Assembly (NCBI GenBank): GCA_002812745.2
Contig: NCSJ02000137.1
Span: 1 to 64,000 of the forward strand
Origin: Scytalidium lignicola
Taxonomy: Eukaryota; Ascomycota; Leotiomycetes
Direction of reading: 5' to 3'
Length of the DNA: 64,000 nucleotides
In this document: piece after piece, positions 33,440 through 44,300 of the stretch
Layout: each line of letters begins with the position of its first letter
Numbering within the stretch: the stretch's first letter is position 1
Position numbers and translations under genes: made by a program
The notes under the pieces: model-generated
The model's database searches: none
Told to the model about the DNA's origin: nothing
What the model saw: the letters and a program-made list of their open reading frames with translations, nothing else

Positions 33440-36400
33440 AAGTTCTTATCCATTCTTACTTTCTAGATATTTAATCTATTTAACCAAGTATTGTAATTTC
33501 CTATAATACATTTTATAATTAATGATTTTCTCAACTTCATATTCTTTTTCCAGATTAACTTTTTTTTAACATAAACATCTAAGTATTTTCTAGTACTAAT
33601 TCAAGAAGTAAAATATAAAAAACAAGATATATCTTAATTATTATTAGTAATTTCAATTTATATATTAAAAGTCTATAAACTTCTTTGATTTTATATAATC
33701 TTATCTTTACCTAGTTAAGTTTATCACTTAATCTTGTAGTTTTAATGTTTTTTCTAAGAAGATAAACTTTATTCCCTTTTTTGTATGTTAATTCTATTAA
33801 GTGTTTACAATCATAGTATTTCTTCATTCTTTCTTTAGTATAATAAAGTGAATTCTTAATCTTTTCTTGTATTTCTTCTATTTGTTTTGTACAAATCTTT
33901 GTTGATTTACTTGTAGATTCTAACTTTAGTCTAATGTAAAACCCTTCTGGTTCTCATTTATAATTCATATAGAATAGAGTAATTTTAGTTAATTCATATA
34001 ATATACTATTATATAACATTTCTGCTATTAATAAGTAATTAACCTAATTGTTCTAATTATAATTAACATAATATCTTAGATATCCTTCTAATTATACATT
34101 CAAATACTCCGTTTGCTTATTAGTCTATAAATACTATACTATTAACAATTTCCTTTTAACTTTTATTCTTATTGTTAATATTTCTTAAAACTTGAATATG
34201 AATCTTATATCTTTATTAGAAATTATCTGTTTTGATACTCTTTATTAAGATATTACTCTTCATAAGAATATATCAGTTATCTCTTTTATTCCTCAAGTCT
34301 CCTTAAACAATTTAAAGATTGTAAACTTAGTATGATGTTTAGTTACCACAAAGATAAAGTTATACTTAACCTTTATTATATAATCTATAGAAACTAGTAA
34401 TTTTATAATAAAATCCTATTCAATTAATTCTTATAAATTGTTAAGTATCTATGTAAAGTATAATTGTTCTCAAGGCTTCCTTCTTAGATTCTTAGCCTTC
34501 TTATAGATTTTGTATTCTATGATTACTTTCTTAACTATTAACTATAATTTTACAATAAAGTAATCTTTATTAATTTGGTAATAACATCAAGTTACTCTTA
34601 TATGTCCATTATATAACAAGTTATACTATTCTTTAACAAACTTCTCTGTTAATTTTATTAGTATATATAACTTCTTGTTCTTATACTAAATGTCTTTAAT
34701 TTTCTCCTACTTACCTTTAATTATGTCTAGTAAAGCATTTTCTACTTTTCCTTTTTNAGTTATGTCTTTGATTTAATCAGCTTAGTACTTGTCTATTACT
34801 ATTATAATAGCCATAAGTTGCCTTCTATTATATACTAAGAATTTACCTTTATCTTCCTTCAATATAAGTTTACTTTCTTCTTTTTCTTTAATTAAGTACT
34901 TAAGTTTTCAACTCAAAGTATCTACTCTTCTATTATCTTCACCTTTAATATGAGTAATCCTAAAATTATACTCAGATAACTTCTTTGCCTATTATACTTG
35001 TCTTACATTTAATTACTTAGTTGTTATGAAATATTAAAGGTTATAATAATCTAAAAGTATATCAACTATTTTATTAAATTCAATTATATAAACTCTTTAG
35101 TACTTTAAAACTTTTATAATAGTTAACATTTCCTTATCCAATATCTGATAATTTCTTTTTACAATATTCAGCTTCCTTAACTAAAATGCTAATAGTACTT
35201 GGTAATATTGTTTATCAATCTACTATGATTATAATAACATAACTCTTAATGTTATATNAAATATATTAGTTTTNATTCTTATTCTTCTTTTNAGATTAAA
35301 GATTCCCAAGNAAACTTCTTTTTTACAAAAGCATCTTTAATACTTTAGAATACTTCTTTTACTATATTATTTCACTTATAAGCTTAATCTTTCTTTATAA
35401 GTTCAATCAATAATATAAAGATTTTAGAATAGTTTTTTACAAATCTTTAATAATAGTTAACTAACTTTAAGAAACTTTATAATTATTTAACTATCTTAAG
35501 TACTTCTTACTCTTTAATTGACTAAATCTTATCATTAAGGGTTTTTATCTTTTCTTTAAAAATACAATGTCTTAAAAACTAAACTTATTCCTTATGAAAT
35601 TCATATTTCATTAGTTTATAATACAATCTTACCTTTTACAACATTTGTAGAATAAGTTTAACATACTCTTTATATTCTTCAATACTTCTCAAATAAATGA
35701 TTATATTATTAAAATATACTATTATGAATTTCTCTAAATATTTTTCCAATATTTAGTTTATTATTCTTTGTTATATTATTAGAGTATTAATCATATTAAA
35801 TGTTATAACCAATAACTTAAATAATCTGTATTTTGTTCAAATAGTAACTTTTTTATTCATTACTTTTTTTTAATCTTAATTAGATTAAATACTGACTATA
35901 AGTCTAACTTGATAAATATAATAATTCCCTTCAACTTATTTATCATTGAATTTATTAATGATAAAGGGTATTAATCCTTCTTAGTTCTATTATTTAAGTG
36001 TTTGTAATTACCACAAGGTTATCTTAACAGATTATCTCTTTTCTTCATATAATACAATAATACTTTAGCTTTATTATAACCTTCTTTNTACAAACTTTTA
36101 ANTACTATTTTCTTAANNAANTATTTCTTTGTTATCTTATNCTNAATAAGAGTTNTTNGATAAATTAGTTTGTAAGCTAGTCTGAACCCCTCTTTAAGCT
36201 TTATCTTATAATCTTATGGTTTATACTCAAGTAAAGCTGAATTATCAGGTCTTTNNGTGAATAACTTTAGTNATTNATAATATTCTTCAAGAATATNTTT
36301 TATAATTTTGTTAACATANANAANTNTTAAAGATATTANCCTTTGTTCTTCCTTTAAGAAGNTAATNATANTTATTCTTTAATCAATTATTAGATTATAC

Positions 36401-36900
36401 TTCNTTATTTATTCAATTCTTAATATAACCTAATATATTCTTAACTTTATAATATCAAAAAATATCTTTTCTTAATAGCCCTTGTTAATCCTTATATTTA
36501 AGTTTTAAGTTTAAATGTTAATATACTTTTAAACTTTAGTATTGTTTATTAATGATATTTGATAATTGTTATTCTTGACTTTTGTATTAAGTTTAAGTTA
36601 CTTTATAACTTATTTACTGATNAAGTTTCTCTTAGCTCTTAAATTAATCAAGGCTCTTATTNAACTTTTTGTATAATTTGATGTTTATATATAATGAACT
36701 TNTATTGTTCATAAAGTAAAGATTAATANNTTAACATTGTTAACTAATATATTATCTTTGATTTTCAAATCTTCAACATTCTCCTGAAATTCCTTAAATA
36801 ATGTTATTTGTCTTGTAATAAGGTCTTATAACCTTAGTTTATCTAGGCTTTTGTCGTTTATAAATGTATATACATCTTATACTTATTCTACTATTTCATT
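33440..36900 (-). pseudogene. gypsy pol remnant (protease to integrase), copy C
   Basis: Minus-strand reading across stops. The reverse transcriptase catalytic box is at 35716-35705 and reads YFNN where YLDD is expected, inside KFIIVYFNNIIIYLRSIEEY. RNase H reads DKEMLTIIKVLKYQRVYIIEF (about 35120-35080) and ITHIKGEDNRRVDTLS (about 34960-34910). Integrase and tail match copy A. Stops and Ns are frequent. Each Asp-to-Asn change is GAT/GAC to AAT/AAC, a G-to-A transition. Confidence 0.78.
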
Positions 36901-37570
36901 TCCAAGNTATTCCTTTATCTTAATGATAAAGATATNACTTTCCTTAAGAATTCTCCTTNNAAAATTCANAGNGTATATTANTACTTCTTGATTAAANTNT
37001 TAATNAATTCTTTNTATTAGTTNATCTTCCTTTAAGTAATATAATAAGTANTTNTAAAGGTAATNAATCTTCTTNTANTTNATTAACNATAAACAAAGCT
37101 TTNTNATNTTANTTANCTTATTNAANAANAATCTTAACTAGTTNCCNTTGTTCTTNTTAAGNATANTATTATTCTACTTTNANCANTTNTTCTATTAACT
37201 TTCNTAAGCTTTAGATTTCTTTATANTATGTTTTTACCTNTNCTTAATCTTNTTAGAAAGTTATNATTANATAATNTCCTNATTATAAGTTATACTATTC
37301 TTATATAATGTAATTTAATCCTTCTTCTATTATTATCCAAGTGTCTTTAAGCATTTAGTTGAAATCATCTTAAATCTAAGTTCTTTTTACTAATAAGATG
37401 AACTTGTATATTCTCCTCTTTAACATAATGCTTTAGAGGTTAGTCTTGTAAACTAAAGTAAAATNTTTCAAAGTTAAGTTCTTATTCTTTAACAGTTACT
37501 TCTTCTTATTATACAATTTTATAAAATTAACTTTTATCTAGAANTTTTTTATCCTCTTAAGCCTTGTATG
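36060..37570. other. Cluster of ambiguous bases inside copy C
   Basis: Dozens of single Ns are scattered over about 1.5 kb, far denser than elsewhere. Probably reads from different repeat copies merged into one consensus. Coding calls in this part (protease and gag junction) are unreliable. Confidence 0.85.
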
Positions 37571-37845
37571 TTAATTGTTAAATAATATCTTAGGATTAAT
37601 ACTTCTCTAAAAACAGGATATATCTCTGTTAATACAACTTTGAAGTTTGTTAGCATAATCATCTATATTCTACTAATCTTTAGAATTAATCTTTATCTGT
37701 CTTAACTCTTAACTTAGTTATTATCTTAAGGGTATCTTATATATCAAGTTCTTGTTATAAGTATAATGTTTGTTTTAAGGATTCTTGTCATTGTCATTTT
37801 ATCTACATTAATCTTAATAATATAATGTAATATAATTACTAATTC

Positions 37846-38235
37846 TTAATGAACTCTTTCTTCTTCTGAAGAGTTTTCTTCTTTATCTTCAAAGTTGTCT
37901 TCTTTAGAGGATTTTAACAAGATATTTATAATTCTTAAGATTCTTATAACTTCAACTTTAATTATTATACTTGACTTATTGTTCTTTTTATGAGTATTTA
38001 TTATATGTTCAAGAAGTTTATACTTAAAATATAACTTGTTTTTCCTTCTCTTGTCAAGTTCTTCAAGAGAGATTCTAAAGGAATTCCTCTTTTTGTTTTT
38101 TCTTTTAAAATGCTCTTTTTCCTTTCCTTTAAAGGTCTTTCTTTTCTTTATAGCATTTAACTTTATAAGGTTATTACAATCTTTTTTCTTGTTAGTCTTT
38201 CTTTTATTAAAGTAAGATCTTCCTTTCTTGTCCAA
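37846..38235 (-). pseudogene. gypsy gag C-terminal remnant with degenerate zinc knuckle, copy C
   Basis: Open frame of 129 codons on the minus strand. It is Lys/Arg/Asn-rich (FNKRKTNKKKDCNNLIKL, FKGKEKEHFKRKNKKRN), as nucleocapsid regions are, then has LYFKYKLLEHIINTHKKN. The spacing matches a CX2CX4HX4C knuckle with both first Cys now Tyr. An acidic end (DNFEDKEENSSEEERVH) follows. The N-terminal gag part was not found. Confidence 0.6.
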
Positions 38236-38367
38236 GATTATCTTATATTACTTATTCTTAATCTTGATAGATAGATTAATAAGAGCATTAAATATAATGA
38301 TTATAAGTTGTTAGTATAATTTCTCTTTGATAAAGTTCTTCAAACTAATCTTAAATTAATGTATATA

Positions 38368-38482
38368 TACTTCCTCTTCTTNNTNTTCTTCCTCTTCTTC
38401 CTCTTCTTCCTCTTCTTCCTCTTCTTCCTCTTCTTCCTCTTCTTCCTCTTCTTCCTCTTCTTCCTCTTCTTCCTCTTCTTTC
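38368..38482. repeat. Pyrimidine microsatellite (TTCCTCTTC-type)
   Basis: About 12 near-perfect 9-bp units of ttcctcttc, with three Ns near the left end. It marks the right boundary of the AT-rich transposon island and lies where copy C loses its 5' end. Read on the minus strand it would encode poly-Glu. Confidence 0.9.
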
Positions 38483-38485
38483 TAC

Positions 38486-39574
38486 CACTACGCTAATCAG
38501 CGATTTAGATTTCCATCAGGCTTAACACTCTTTTCATTAGAATATCTTTTAGAGAAGCTCGAATTCAGTGTTTTAACATTCTCTATTTGCCCTAGCATGT
38601 AAACAGATGATGCCTGTCCTAGTTACTCTGCAACCCGAATAGAAGACATCATCATGTGGTAATGGTATGAAAGTCGCTACAATGAGTACACAGTCTTGAT
38701 AACAGTAGTCAGATCAATCGAAACAATAAGAATCTAAAAGGTGTACTGGGAACGCACTCCCTTTTGAACAACCAGTACCTTGCTAGAGCCTGGCTGCTGT
38801 TCGCTTTTGAATTGGTAAACAAAATAGAACATTTATCTACACGTTGCACTACCGCTATACAAAGCAGGAGAGTATTGGGATCTTTCTTCCTGTCTGAAAA
38901 TCAACTCCCTCTAGCCAATAAAATTAATACATTTCATGATGGGTTTCACTTCTAAACTACAAAATCTAAGACAGATAATGGTAACTTCTACCGATATTTA
39001 TCCTGTGGAGGATGTAAAAAAANCTTACAATGAATTTCCGAAAAGTGAACGATATATCGCTCAAAGTGTATCTGACATTAAGTTTCGCAGGGTAGAGACT
39101 GATAGCAATAAAACCAGGAGTTTCTAACTACAAAACAGTAGTAAGACGGGTCGATAGACTCACAGTAGAGCGCACATAGAACAATGATTACTACCAAACG
39201 AATCTAAAGAAGCATTCCGACCTAAGTGGGAGTTCATCAAAGATATTTATTAGACGCGGGATATATGAATTTCAACATCACAAAAGGAGGAATAGCAAGT
39301 CGTAGCTATCTAGCTAGTTCACCAAACTTCTGGTAGCAGCCATAGCTATGATATGCTAGGTCAACTAATAGATTTCTCCGCCTATGTCACGTATCACAGC
39401 GATTCTTCCGTGCTTTGGAGACCATTCTCGCCGTGTTAATACGAATGGAAGGTTTGAAGTCTCCTAAAGTCTCTTCTAGGTCGTAGTCTCAACATCTTCT
39501 CCAATTACACGGAAGAACAATCTTATAATTTGTCTATTAGGATGCGAGGTTCATAGTAGTCAAGCTAATTAGTC
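38486..39574. other. Right flank of the transposon island, no gene seen
   Basis: Composition returns abruptly to normal after the microsatellite. No supported coding region or RNA; one N at 39023 beside an A run. Open frames at 38764-39127 look like chance. Confidence 0.45.
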
Positions 39575-40485
39575 TTATTTAATAGGATTTTTCGTAACCG
39601 GTGCAGAAGAGTGTATCGAATGAACCCTTAACGGCATATAAGTAGCTTTCCGCGCATCATCCAACCAAGGAATCTTAATATCCGCCACAGCCACCCTTAT
39701 TAAATTGATGAGGGCATTTGAATGAGGAGCACCTTCTAGTATCCCACAAAAAGATACCCTGGGGAGACCTAGAGCTGCACAGAGCTGGGAATCACAACCC
39801 TTCGGTAATTGCACAAGCCGGGTGGGTGGTAATTCGGGGTGTGCAAGTGAGGAAGTGGCGATCAATTGAGGGAGGTGAGTATGGAGGATCGGAGGTTGAT
39901 TAGAGCGCGGGATGAAGATTGCTGCAAAATGGGCATGTGTGAGATCGCCCGTAGTCGAGATATCACTTCCAGGAAGTTTGGTAATAGAAGTATCAGTGCC
40001 AACTTTTGTTGCAGTAAATTCTGTAGTTGAGTTTCCAGACCGAAGCTGCCGAGTTCTTTGCGACATCAACTCAAGTCTCCGTGTTACATGGCTTAACCCA
40101 ATAACAACGAACTGCGAGATTTCAGGAGCTGGAGGAGCGATGGTGGCTCCTTCTGCTCCTTCCCCGACATTTGCTTGGTGCCTCTTGCGCTTCTTTGAGC
40201 GCTTTCCATTAGACACAGAGACATGATTAGCCCTATATTTACCTATGGGTGATAGAAAGCTGAAAATCATCAGCATTGGCCTATACCCTAGAAAACATTC
40301 GCAGATAGCATGTTTTCTTACTTGCAGAGATGCTCAAGAATTGCTGCTTCGGTCTCTTGCGAGATCTGAGGCCTGGGATAAATCAGCATGATTATATTCC
40401 AAGGAGTGTTCATATATAATCTATACCATTGAATAGTGGTGTATGGGGAATCCAGCTGGAAGACAGTCTTGGAAGTCTTCTCCAT
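39575..40485 (-). CDS. POP3: RNase P/MRP subunit POP3
   Basis: Protein subunit of RNase P (tRNA 5' maturation) and RNase MRP (rRNA processing), nuclear and nucleolar. Three exons, 40485-40427, 40372-40322 and 40259-39575, encode 264 residues. The spliced start has KTVFQLDSPYTTIQWPQISQ (splicing creates Trp-Pro), then AAILEHLCNFLSPIGKYR and a basic KRSKKRKRH patch. The C-terminal half has the Pop3 signature: HFAAIFIPRSNQPPILHTHLPQLIATSSL and PPTRLVQLPKGCDSQLCAALG. Introns are 54 and 62 bp. It is divergent from the USP gene, 818 bp apart. Confidence 0.87.
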
Positions 40486-41303
40486 GCTTGTTTGGCTATT
40501 ATACGAGGGGGACAAGATTTTTGTAGCGGATTTTTTTATAGAATTCCGAACATCAATTTATTCAAGCTCTTATCCTATCTCAATCTTTAGAATTAGAGGA
40601 TTTAGAACATTAGCAAGTCGAATTGATGGGATTTCCAACTGTCTTCAAAACTACAGCCACACCCCTCTCTCTCCTTCTCCTACTCTGTACAGTACTGCCT
40701 AATCCCACCTGTAGATGTATTTGTTCATTAAGCCCAAGAGAGTTAGTCAACTTGGAGGGGCCTGCTATGACGTAACCGGGAAAGCTTAGAAAAGGCTCCC
40801 ATCTAGTCACTTGCAATTCGCTTAATTTGCCAATAACACCAGGAATAATCCATCCTCGATGCGGTTAGCGTCCAACGCGTCCGAGCAGATACGGGTGGTG
40901 TCAAAGCTTGGACTTTGATCGATAAGAGGGCTTTGAAAGTAAGAGAGCTTTCTGATATCGGAAGGTCCTATAATTTTCCCTGCTCTCCCGGATATGCGCA
41001 GGCTGGCTTGTTGCTTGCATTCAGTTTCTTTGAAGCAGTGAGCCGACATTCTAGCATTCACCATCTTTACTCTCTCTGCATAACCTAAAAAGGCTACGGT
41101 TAGTTTGTCGATGTTGAGCTTCTTCTTGGTCGCCTAACCTTTGGTTCCAACCGTGGCCCCTCCTCCCAAATTTCTGATGGCCCCTCAATAGAGCACCACA
41201 TGAGACGCAATTGGGGAGCTTAGAAGCTTCGAGGCTTTCTACTGCGGAGCCTCCGCTCTTTAGGCCTGATTTCGAAGATATTGCTCCATCTTGAAACTGC
41301 CAA
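40486..41303. promoter_or_regulatory. Divergent intergenic region between POP3 and the USP gene
   Basis: 818 bp between the two start codons. I see no definite promoter motif. Open frames at 40610-41064 lack coding character. CT-rich stretches near 40660-40690 suggest leader sequence. Confidence 0.4.
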
Positions 41304-44300
41304 ATGGACTACGAACCAGCAGAGCTGTCGCGAGAACGTGCGGCATCTTCAGAGCCTTGCGCTACTCGCCCAAATCCTTTCGATCACGACGAGCACGCTG
41401 CACGAAAACGACAGCGAGTTTCAGGTGGAGGCTCGCGAAGTAGATCCGTTGACACGGCCCAAAGTTCGGATATTGAGCCAAATCCAGGACCTCAACGAGC
41501 TGCCACGCTGAAAGAAGACAGTACGACCGGGTTCAGTGCTGCCCCGCCACGAACTCCTCCAAGCAATCTGCAACAAAATCTACCCGCGGAACCAACCTCA
41601 AGCAGAGTAACCATCAATTTACGCTCCGCTCGTCCTCTTGATGCAATACCTTCATCGCCTCCTTCACCGGCGACGCCAACTAAAATAATGGAAAATGGGG
41701 CGGAAGCGGTGCCTAGGATTGACGGGGCGGAAGAAGTTGCCAGTCCTATACATGCACTTGAATTCAGCATCGAGACGCCACAGTCTTCTCCATCAAGCTC
41801 AGGAAGCCCCCCTATAGAACTAGTTGCGGTCAGTGACGATGACTCGGATTTCGGCCACCAAACCCCCCCTTTAGCTATTATACGGGAAGATGAAGTCTTT
41901 GTCGATCCGATGACATGTTTCCCATATCATACAGATGGAGAGCATTTGCTAGCAACTGTTCGAAGACTAGCTAATTTTTTACAATATGGTATCTCTTCCC
42001 ATCAGCTTTTAAGACGTCGTAATACTGATAAATATAGACAACGTTGATAGTGAAGAGCCATTCGTCAAATTACGAGACTGGATTGAAAGAGTTTTGGCAT
42101 TCATGAATCTTGACAATTGCTATGAGTGTTTTACCAAAGAACGTGACTTCTGGCTTACACTCCCTGACATCACATTTGCCTTGAGCTGGCGGAGGTAAGC
42201 TTCTGGTCTCAAGTTTCCAGACTATATTCTAATATATTTTAGTCGATTTTTTGGTCCATTTCTTCAGAGGAGTCGAGAAGGTAGGCAAGCGCTGTCTGAC
42301 TTCCTTTGCCAATTTTCTCGTCTTTCTGCAAGATTTTTGGCCATGGATATCCGAACGCTGTCCTACCACAACAAGATTACCAGCGATAAGGAGCCTGATC
42401 TAGCATCTAGAGGCTACCTGTTAGCATACAGCTTTTTATTACGCAAAGATGACGGTTCCCATATTGGCAGGAATTTGGAGACTCATTACCGCTGGAACTG
42501 GGATGAAGATGTCTTAATGATGACTTCTAGTTTCCAAGCTGAGGGCGGTTCATTACACGCTCTGAAAAGTTTTGTGGATGGCTTGCTGCCCATCATATCG
42601 ACATATCCTAAATTCGTTGACTATCTAACCGAGCCTTGTCGACTTGCTGCTAAGATGATCACGGACGCTGCCATTGTCTGGGAACGCTCAGATGAACAGC
42701 AATATTTACAGGCAAATATGGAAGTGTTTTCTCTTGGATTTGGTTTCTTCAAAGCTATGGCTGCCACCCTGGAGAACATAATTGAAAAGCATGTTACCTG
42801 CCTCACTCCCGACTCGGCAATAGTTCACCTATCCAGCTTAACCGCCATTCTGCGACATAGCCTCTTTCATGAAGTCGATGGTACCAAAGAGATTCTCCAA
42901 AGTCGAAAGGAAGAACATCCAGAACTCACGAAAAGACATATCCCAAGGGTAATCTCAACCGAATGGAAGTTCAAGGTACTCCATAAGCTCATTACATCCG
43001 CCCAAATGCAACTCCGAGTGGCTGGTGTCACGACGATGTGTCAAGACCTGCTTTCACTCTACCAGAGTGTAAGGGGAGCCGACCCAACTTCAAATCCCGT
43101 TCTATTATACTTTTCAAATTTTGTTATCCAGAATAAACTCGTCGACTACATAGTTGGTACAGGTTCCCACCCAGAAATCATCAACGAAAGCAATAACATT
43201 CTTGGATTCCTTATCGTCACGAAGACTTATAACACAGAATTGACAGACACTATCTGGCAAACTGTGATGACTAGCCAGGATCCTAGAGTTGTTGATGCTA
43301 TCTTATTAATGGTACGGCGATGTTTAAATTTGTACGACTATCAAGCTCTCTTGTACATCTGCAGGAAAATCAGTGCTATCTGCTTGGAGGCATTCACGAT
43401 TGCGATGAGAGGCTTCTGTGAATCATTATTTAGAGAACTTATAAGCAAGTCCGCTGCAGAAGGATTCCCACACGTCGATGCGCCACCATACGACCTATGT
43501 GTTCGGTTGATGCGCGAATCTTCGAGCAAGGTGGAAACATCTCCAGTGTGTAATGATATCCAGAATTTTGCAGCACTCCGACTGCGGGAGCTTCTTAGCC
43601 ATGGCCCTCCTGCAGATGTTCGCAATGAGATTTATGTTAGCTGCATTAAGGATATATCGGCGAGAACGCCTACAGCTCCGGGTAGTATATGTGCTCTAAA
43701 TGCACTGCTTCGCCAGAACATGGTCACCGATCTTCGCATCTTAACTACAATGCATGGCTTAACGAAATTAGTTATTGAAGAGCTAGAATCTACCATGTCA
43801 GGAGATCCAGATTCTTCAACCCAATCATTCATGATCACGAGTGCTGCCGGCGCTGCGCGTCGCGAATTGTTGATTGCCATCATCATACATGAACCAAGCA
43901 CCATTTCACCAGAGCTTACATCACGACTATGGGATCTCCTTGTTGGCAGTAAATCGCGATCTTCAGCTGATAGAGAGTCTGGATGGGAAGTCTTGAACAC
44001 TGCTTCGAAGAAGACTTCGATTGAAAACTCATTCATTGCCCGCTGCTACAAGGAGAGTCTCCCCAACCTCTCACCGGAATTTTTTACCACTGGAACTCTG
44101 AATTTTGCACATTATGCAATAATATCATGGATTAGCGGATTTGACACCCATGGAATGCATTACAATGATGTGGAAGAAGAAGATAGTTATTCGTTCGAAT
44201 CAGACGCACTAGACCAGCTTTGGCGAATGATCTTGACTGCACCTCAAAACACTATTGATGCTCAAGCAATCCAGATATTGGTTGAGATATATCTCGACAG

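Larger units (their letters stand above)
32381..38360 (-). mobile_element. Ty3/gypsy retrotransposon copy C (minus strand, 5' LTR missing)
   Basis: Most complete copy. Read on the minus strand from the right: gag (38235 to about 37000), protease region, reverse transcriptase (about 36300-35200), RNase H (about 35130-34800), integrase (about 34700-33830), pol tail (33800-33440), antisense ORF (32827-33384, plus strand), polypurine tract and 3' LTR (32381-32737). No 5' LTR is present: the right side ends near a TTCCTCTTC-type microsatellite at 38368. The middle is dotted with ambiguous bases. Confidence 0.83.

Noticed and set aside
38368..38482. CRISPR-like regular repeat
   Set aside because: Units are contiguous with no spacers; it is a microsatellite, and CRISPR is not expected in a fungus.
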